Source: Tretioscincus oriximinensis (lineage: Eukaryota > Chordata > Lepidosauria > Squamata > Gymnophthalmidae). From it: a stretch of 64,000 nucleotides of DNA. Below the pieces are notes generated by a model that was not told the DNA's origin, did no database searches, and saw nothing but the letters and a program-made list of their open reading frames with translations. Position 1 is the first letter of the stretch. Each line of letters opens with the position of its first letter. Made by a program: the position numbers and the translations under genes. The stretch covers positions 1,992,870-2,056,869 of the forward strand of contig JAJVDF010000123.1 in assembly GCA_022410635.1 (NCBI GenBank). The letters are read 5' to 3'. This document shows, piece by piece, positions 59,586 through 64,000 of the stretch.

Positions 59586-59977
59586 GTTAGTTGCTATATT
59601 CTTTAATATATCTGTATTTGCAATTTATTTTCCATTATTTTGCATCTAACGTTTTAAAAAGTCATTCTAAAAGCCTTTTATTTCCACATGAAGATGATGT
59701 ATTCTGGGTCTGTTCTGCATCTGAGCACAGTCAAAAACCTGAGAGGTTTTATATTACGTAATAATTATTTTATTGGTTTTCTCTTTGCTCTGTATTGGAT
59801 ATTAGTTTCATGGTAAAAAATATAAGCTGGTTGGAATAAATGAGAGATGTAGTTTAAAATGGGTTTGACTAAACTAGAATGTTCCAGTTACCTTAGTCTA
59901 CTGTTACCAGAGTCCCCTAGTCCAATGGCAAGAAGTGATGGAGTTGAGGTTTGGCAATATCTGAAAGAATATGATCT

Positions 59978-60147
59978 AGATGCCTTATTTAAAGAACATT
60001 CCTTGAGTTGAAAGGAGAATTAATTGTTCAATACTGAAGGAATTCAATCCCGACTGCTTATTAGATGCCTTATTTAAAGAACATTCCTTGGGTTGAAAGG
60101 AGAATTAATTGTTCAATGCTGAAGGAATTCAATCCCGACAGCTTATT
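59978..60147 (+). repeat. 85-bp tandem duplication
   Basis: Two units starting AGATGCCTTATTTAAAG at 59978 and 60063, differing at only a few positions, so recent. Confidence 0.95.
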
Positions 60148-60149
60148 GG

Positions 60150-60370
60150 AAGGATAAATACTGAAGCTGAAACTAAAATACTTTGGCCACATAATCAGAA
60201 GACAGGACTCGCTGATGCTAGGACAGGTTGAAGGCAAAAGGCCAGGAGGACTCCTAGGATAAGATGGATAAACAGTGTCACGGAGGCAACCAGCAAGAGT
60301 TTGACTAAACTTTGGGAGCAGTGGGGGTATGGGTTGCTGGGCATGCTGTAATCTGTGTGGACCATAAATT
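60150..60370 (+). mobile_element. BovB/RTE LINE fragment, end of ORF2
   Basis: GAAACTAAAATACTTTGG, then AGGACAGGTTGAAGGCAAAA and GGCCAGGAGGACTCC encode a damaged form of the RTE ORF2 end (LKYFGH.., MLGQVEGKRPGG). Stop codons are present. BovB is common in squamates. Confidence 0.75.
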
Positions 60371-62300
60371 TAAAGCATTTGGAAGGTGCTGTATTAGTAG
60401 GGATTGCTACAGAGAGTCTACTTTATTCAGTGGGTGTGATTTTTGTTGCTGTAGTTTGGATTTTTAGTTTTTGCCTGTTGTGGAAGTTAATCACTACTGA
60501 GATGGATGGAGGAACCAAGTCATACTGACTTCCTTTCCTCTATCAATATATGTAGTTTCTGCATGAATATTTGTACTGTTGCAGTTCCGGTATCTGTTTT
60601 GTGTCTTTTCTGTTTAATGACATGTCACTGGGCAGTTATGCTATAAGGAGAATTGCAAGTGGAATCCAGATTGTATAGAAGAAAGAATTTCAGTAGTGCT
60701 TGTTTACAGTACAGGCAACAGCTGCAGAAATGTTTTATGTAAGTTTCTGTATTCACTTTATTTAAAGATGTTCCATTCCAGCCTATTATGGACTAAGCAT
60801 AGACTTTCTTTTAGTGTCACAAGAGAGCTACTCTGTCCTGGATCAACACTAGCAGCAATGTGCATGCTATAACTAGTCTGATCCACCCACCTGACTCATT
60901 ACTGAAGGCATTACCCATATCTGGTGATCCAGAGAAGGGGGTGTATATTTGAGAACCACTGTCATATCAGGGGTAGCTAGACCATCCCAGGAAGATACGC
61001 AGAAAGATGGATGACTTCTTGTTCTAGTCTAACAGGTGCAACCATATTTGATGGTGTATCAAACTGTGCCACTGAAAATGTGTTCCAGGGGAACCAAAGT
61101 GGAAAAGTAAGGTCCTAGATCTCAATAAGGTGCTGTACCAGGAGAATCTTCCAAATGCAGAAGGTATATCTGCAGCCTGTTCTCACAATGACAATCCAAT
61201 TACATATGGAAGCTGTCTTAGGGACATGCTATCTTCTATATTAAAGGTACTCACAGTCACTTCAATACTAATAGTACCTGATAGCCCCATCTTGCATGAA
61301 TTGCCCCAAAGTTTGTTTGAAGCTATGCAAGGTGGCAGTCAATAGTGGAAGAAAATTTCATACTTTTATGCATTATATGAAAAAATCCTTCGTTGTTGTC
61401 TTGCATCTTCCAATAATTGGGTTCTTTGAGTGATTCCTCGTCCAAATATTTTGAGAAAAGAAAAATTATCTGCCTCTTCCATACGGAACATAATTTTAAT
61501 ACACAGAAAATCATATAAAAAAGATTACTCTGATTTCAGAATGAGATAAACGTCAACCGAGATGAGTAATACGTAATAATAAACATTAATCTATCAAATA
61601 CTGGATTCTGTTTGCACACAAACTCTCTTTTATATACTCTTTGCCTTTTCATGGGAACTATTACTAAGCTTGTATAAGGAACCGAATAGTATAATGTTCC
61701 GTCCACGCAAAAATACCATTGAGCAGATGGTGCCCAAAACAAACTGGCATTTGTGGGNGGAAGATTACAAAAGGAAGTTGTATCTGTTCTGTGAATTTGC
61801 TGAATCAACATCCTGTTGAAATTGTTTTCTAATAAATAACAGACCATGATTTAATTTTGGTTTCTCTCTGCTTCTGATTTGGGTTGCTTTGCCTTTAGGG
61901 ATTCCAGCCCACCTGTATTGCCTGTTTTAGCAAACCACGTTTTTGCAGTTATTTCTGTAGATCTAGTTTTAGAAGAGGTGTGGTGAGTTGGTGATGGACA
62001 AACTTGAAAGCAAACCTTTAAGTCCTAATGTCTCCAAAGCAGGCAGGCTGTCTAAATTGTTTGGATTTTTGGCTCGGGATTGAGAAAGCTGACTAATACA
62101 GGGTGGAGTTTTTCACCTAACCCTTCGGTTTTTCCTTACCAAAGCTCAGTACAAACCTTTGTGGAAACACTTTCCTAAATTTTCTTTTACTTGAATGGAA
62201 AATAAATTAACTACAGCATATTTAATGGCCTGTGATTGAGGATTGGGAGTTATTGTGCGGAGAAATCTTATAGCGGGAGATCGAAAATCTCTGACGCAGA
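60371..62300. other. Intergenic, nothing recognised
   Basis: No exon or named repeat seen. Confidence 0.45.
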
Positions 62301-62309
62301 GTATTTTCC

Positions 62310-62480
62310 ACATGCACAAAGCACGCGTGGGGATTTTATGATGTCACTTCTGAGGTGGGACTGGAAGTGACCACTCTGGGCACCATTCTCAGAAGCAGAG
62401 ACAGGAAGTAAGATAAAGTTGCTTTTGCCCAAAGGGTGCCTTTTCTGGAAGCAGGAAGTAGCGTACCCCCCATACATTTT
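62310..62480. repeat. Dispersed repeat, relative of 4780-4950
   Basis: TTTTATGATGTCACTTCTG, GGGACTGGAAGTGACC and AGAAGCAGAGACAGGAAGT. The CRE palindrome of the other copy is mutated here. Confidence 0.5.
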
Positions 62481-62691
62481 GTACAAGAATTCTGCAAAAT
62501 TTACAAGATTCTTATGTGGCTTCAAACACTGGGGCTGACTTGGAAGGGGTGTGGGTTTGGGGAAGGCTGGAGTGGGTGTGGTTTTCTGCTGGGGGTAGTT
62601 ACAACCCTGAAATAGCCAATCCTAAAACAGCTATGAGCTGAGGGAAAAAGCATTTAAGGTGTGTGTTTGGAGGCTTGCTTTACTCTAGAAG

Positions 62692-62877
62692 TAGGCTGAC
62701 CAGATGACCCTTTTGGGGGGTTGAAAACCCGTTTTGGGGGTGCCTCCCATTTTTTTCTGAGGAAAAAAAATAAAAAAACATTTTTTTTAAAAAAAAATTC
62801 CTCAGAAAAAACTGGGAGGCACCCCAAAACCAGATTTTCAACACACAGACCCCAAAAGGGATCATCTGGTCAGCCTA
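62692..62877. mobile_element. Hairpin MITE family A, short form, exact 8-bp target duplication
   Basis: TCTAGAAG on both sides (62684-62691, 62878-62885). TAGGCTGACCAGATGACC to TCATCTGGTCAGCCTA, 186 bp. Confidence 0.92.
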
Positions 62878-62885
62878 TCTAGAAG

Positions 62886-63617
62886 GAACAAAAGACAACA
62901 CTTTGGTCAGGGAGGACTAAAGTCAGGGGTTGGTTAAGAAAGAACTGAAGTCAAAGCTCTAGTCTGAATGTACTAGAGGTGGCTTGAAGCTAATGCGAGC
63001 TAAAGCCAATGGAGCTAAAAAAACAAAACGACTGAGACTTTAGAAATTGTACTTCAGGTGGTGGTTATGTGTCTTATGTTAACTCTTGAATGATTAAAAC
63101 AAGGCTTCTCATTTAAAGACAGAAAGAACTTTCCTGTTTCGGTATCTTTATCCTTGTCTGTATAATGAAGCTTGTTTTCTTTTCAAACTTTATTTGCCTC
63201 TGTCTGCCATCTCTATATACAGCCCAGTTGAAAAAGCTATTACGTATAAAGCATTTGAACATGGTAATTACTTGGTAGTCTCTTGACTTAAGAGTCACCA
63301 GGCTAAAAACGTTTATATCAAGGCAAGAGTTTGATAAGGATTTAGAGAGGAGTTGAAGGCAATTCCTACGGCCCAGGTGTAAATAAAAAGTGAGGAAGTA
63401 AACAACGATGGGTAGATAAAAGCTTGTGAGCTGCCAGAGAAATGTGGTCTCTTTGTATGTGGGGATTCGACAAAGAGTAGATTTAAGAAAACACTCTGGG
63501 GGGGCAGCAGTGGAGCTCTCAGGCTCCTTTTTGAGTCCATAGGAGCCACCCAAGGAGCAGAAACGTCCTGAAATATATTCATTGCCAAGTGGCCACTTGA
63601 AAGGAAGAACACAGTAT
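62886..63617. other. Intergenic, nothing recognised
   Basis: No exon or named repeat seen. Confidence 0.45.
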
Positions 63618-63630
63618 CTGCATCTTTATT

Positions 63631-63985
63631 TCAGAGAAATAGCCGTGTCAGTCTAGCACAGGGGTGGGCAATTAATTTTTCCCAAGGGGCTGCATGAGAA
63701 ATTGGGGTGGTTTTAGAGGGCCGGATTAATATAGTTAACTCAGTTCTACCCAATACTGTATATAACTCTGAGCTAAGAGGGGCGGGCCGGTCAGAGACAG
63801 TAGGAGGGCCGCATGTGGCCCTCGGGCCGCCACTTGCCCAGGTCTGGTCTAGCAGAAAGTCCAGCAAAGGAGCTAGCAGCACTTTGAGACGAACTAGAGA
63901 AAAGTGGTTGGCATAAGCTTTCGTAGAACCACGTCTACTTCTTCACTTTTCTCTAGTTAGTTTCAAAATGCTGCTAGCTCCTTTG
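63631..63985 (+). mobile_element. Retroposon-like repeat with 13-bp target duplication, split by a hAT element
   Basis: CTGCATCTTTATT at 63618-63630 and 63986-63998. The body starts TTTCAGAGAAATAGCCGTG and has a 43-bp inverted repeat (GCAAAGGAGCTAGCAGC against GCTGCTAGCTCCTTTGC) around GGCATAAGCTTTCGTAG. Same family as 3571-3868. Confidence 0.7.
63659..63846 (+). mobile_element. Non-autonomous hAT element, 188 bp, exact 8-bp target duplication
   Basis: GTCTAGCA on both sides (63651-63658, 63847-63854). Tips CAGGGGTGGGCAATTAA and TTGCCCAGGTCTG, with GGGCCGCATGTGGCCC near the right end. Short relative of 19706-20260. Confidence 0.88.
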
Positions 63986-64000
63986 CTGCATCTTTATTGA

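Overview
The window is vertebrate nuclear DNA, most probably from a squamate reptile (lizard, gecko or snake). The evidence is two spliced or receptor-type vertebrate genes in a dense background of CR1-type LINE tails ending in TTCTTATG units, tRNA-headed SINEs with an L2-like tail, a BovB/RTE fragment, hAT and Tc1/mariner miniature elements, a SPIN-like element and a Ty1/copia retrotransposon. The species assignment is inference from this mix. Single n bases are scattered throughout and one 51-base run of n sits in a GAA repeat.

Layout. 1-2220: 5' part of a Ty1/copia element on the minus strand (LTR, primer site, gag, protease, integrase), running off the window start. 2221-26000: no recognisable gene; old repeats, including a SPIN-like hAT nested in a retroposon, a 673-bp solo LTR, palindromic miniature elements, and a hAT element with a promoter-like GC core. 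25975-28360: a P2Y nucleotide receptor gene (358 codons in one exon, minus-free plus-strand reading frame) preceded by a GC-rich promoter/5' exon and a 350-bp GAAA/GGAA tract. 28360-51120: intergenic, with two solo LTRs of one family, many nested miniature elements, SINEs and microsatellites. 51290-59600: KCNK15 (TASK-5 two-pore potassium channel), with a CpG-island first exon, a 5.4-kb intron and a second exon carrying the rest of the protein and the 3' UTR. 59600-64000: intergenic, with a BovB fragment and a three-layer nested repeat at the right edge.

Functionally the two genes are unrelated as far as the sequence shows: one is a plasma-membrane G-protein-coupled receptor of the P2Y1/P2Y11 type, the other a background potassium channel subunit. 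Both are on the plus strand, about 24 kb apart.

The most distinctive non-genic feature is a family of near-perfect hairpin elements (tips TAGGCTGACCAGAT) with about 13 copies in 64 kb, several with exact 8-bp target duplications, in a short 185-205 bp fold-back form and a long 560-570 bp form. A second palindromic family has copies whose two arms differ by compensating changes. Three of its copies bracket KCNK15 exon 1.
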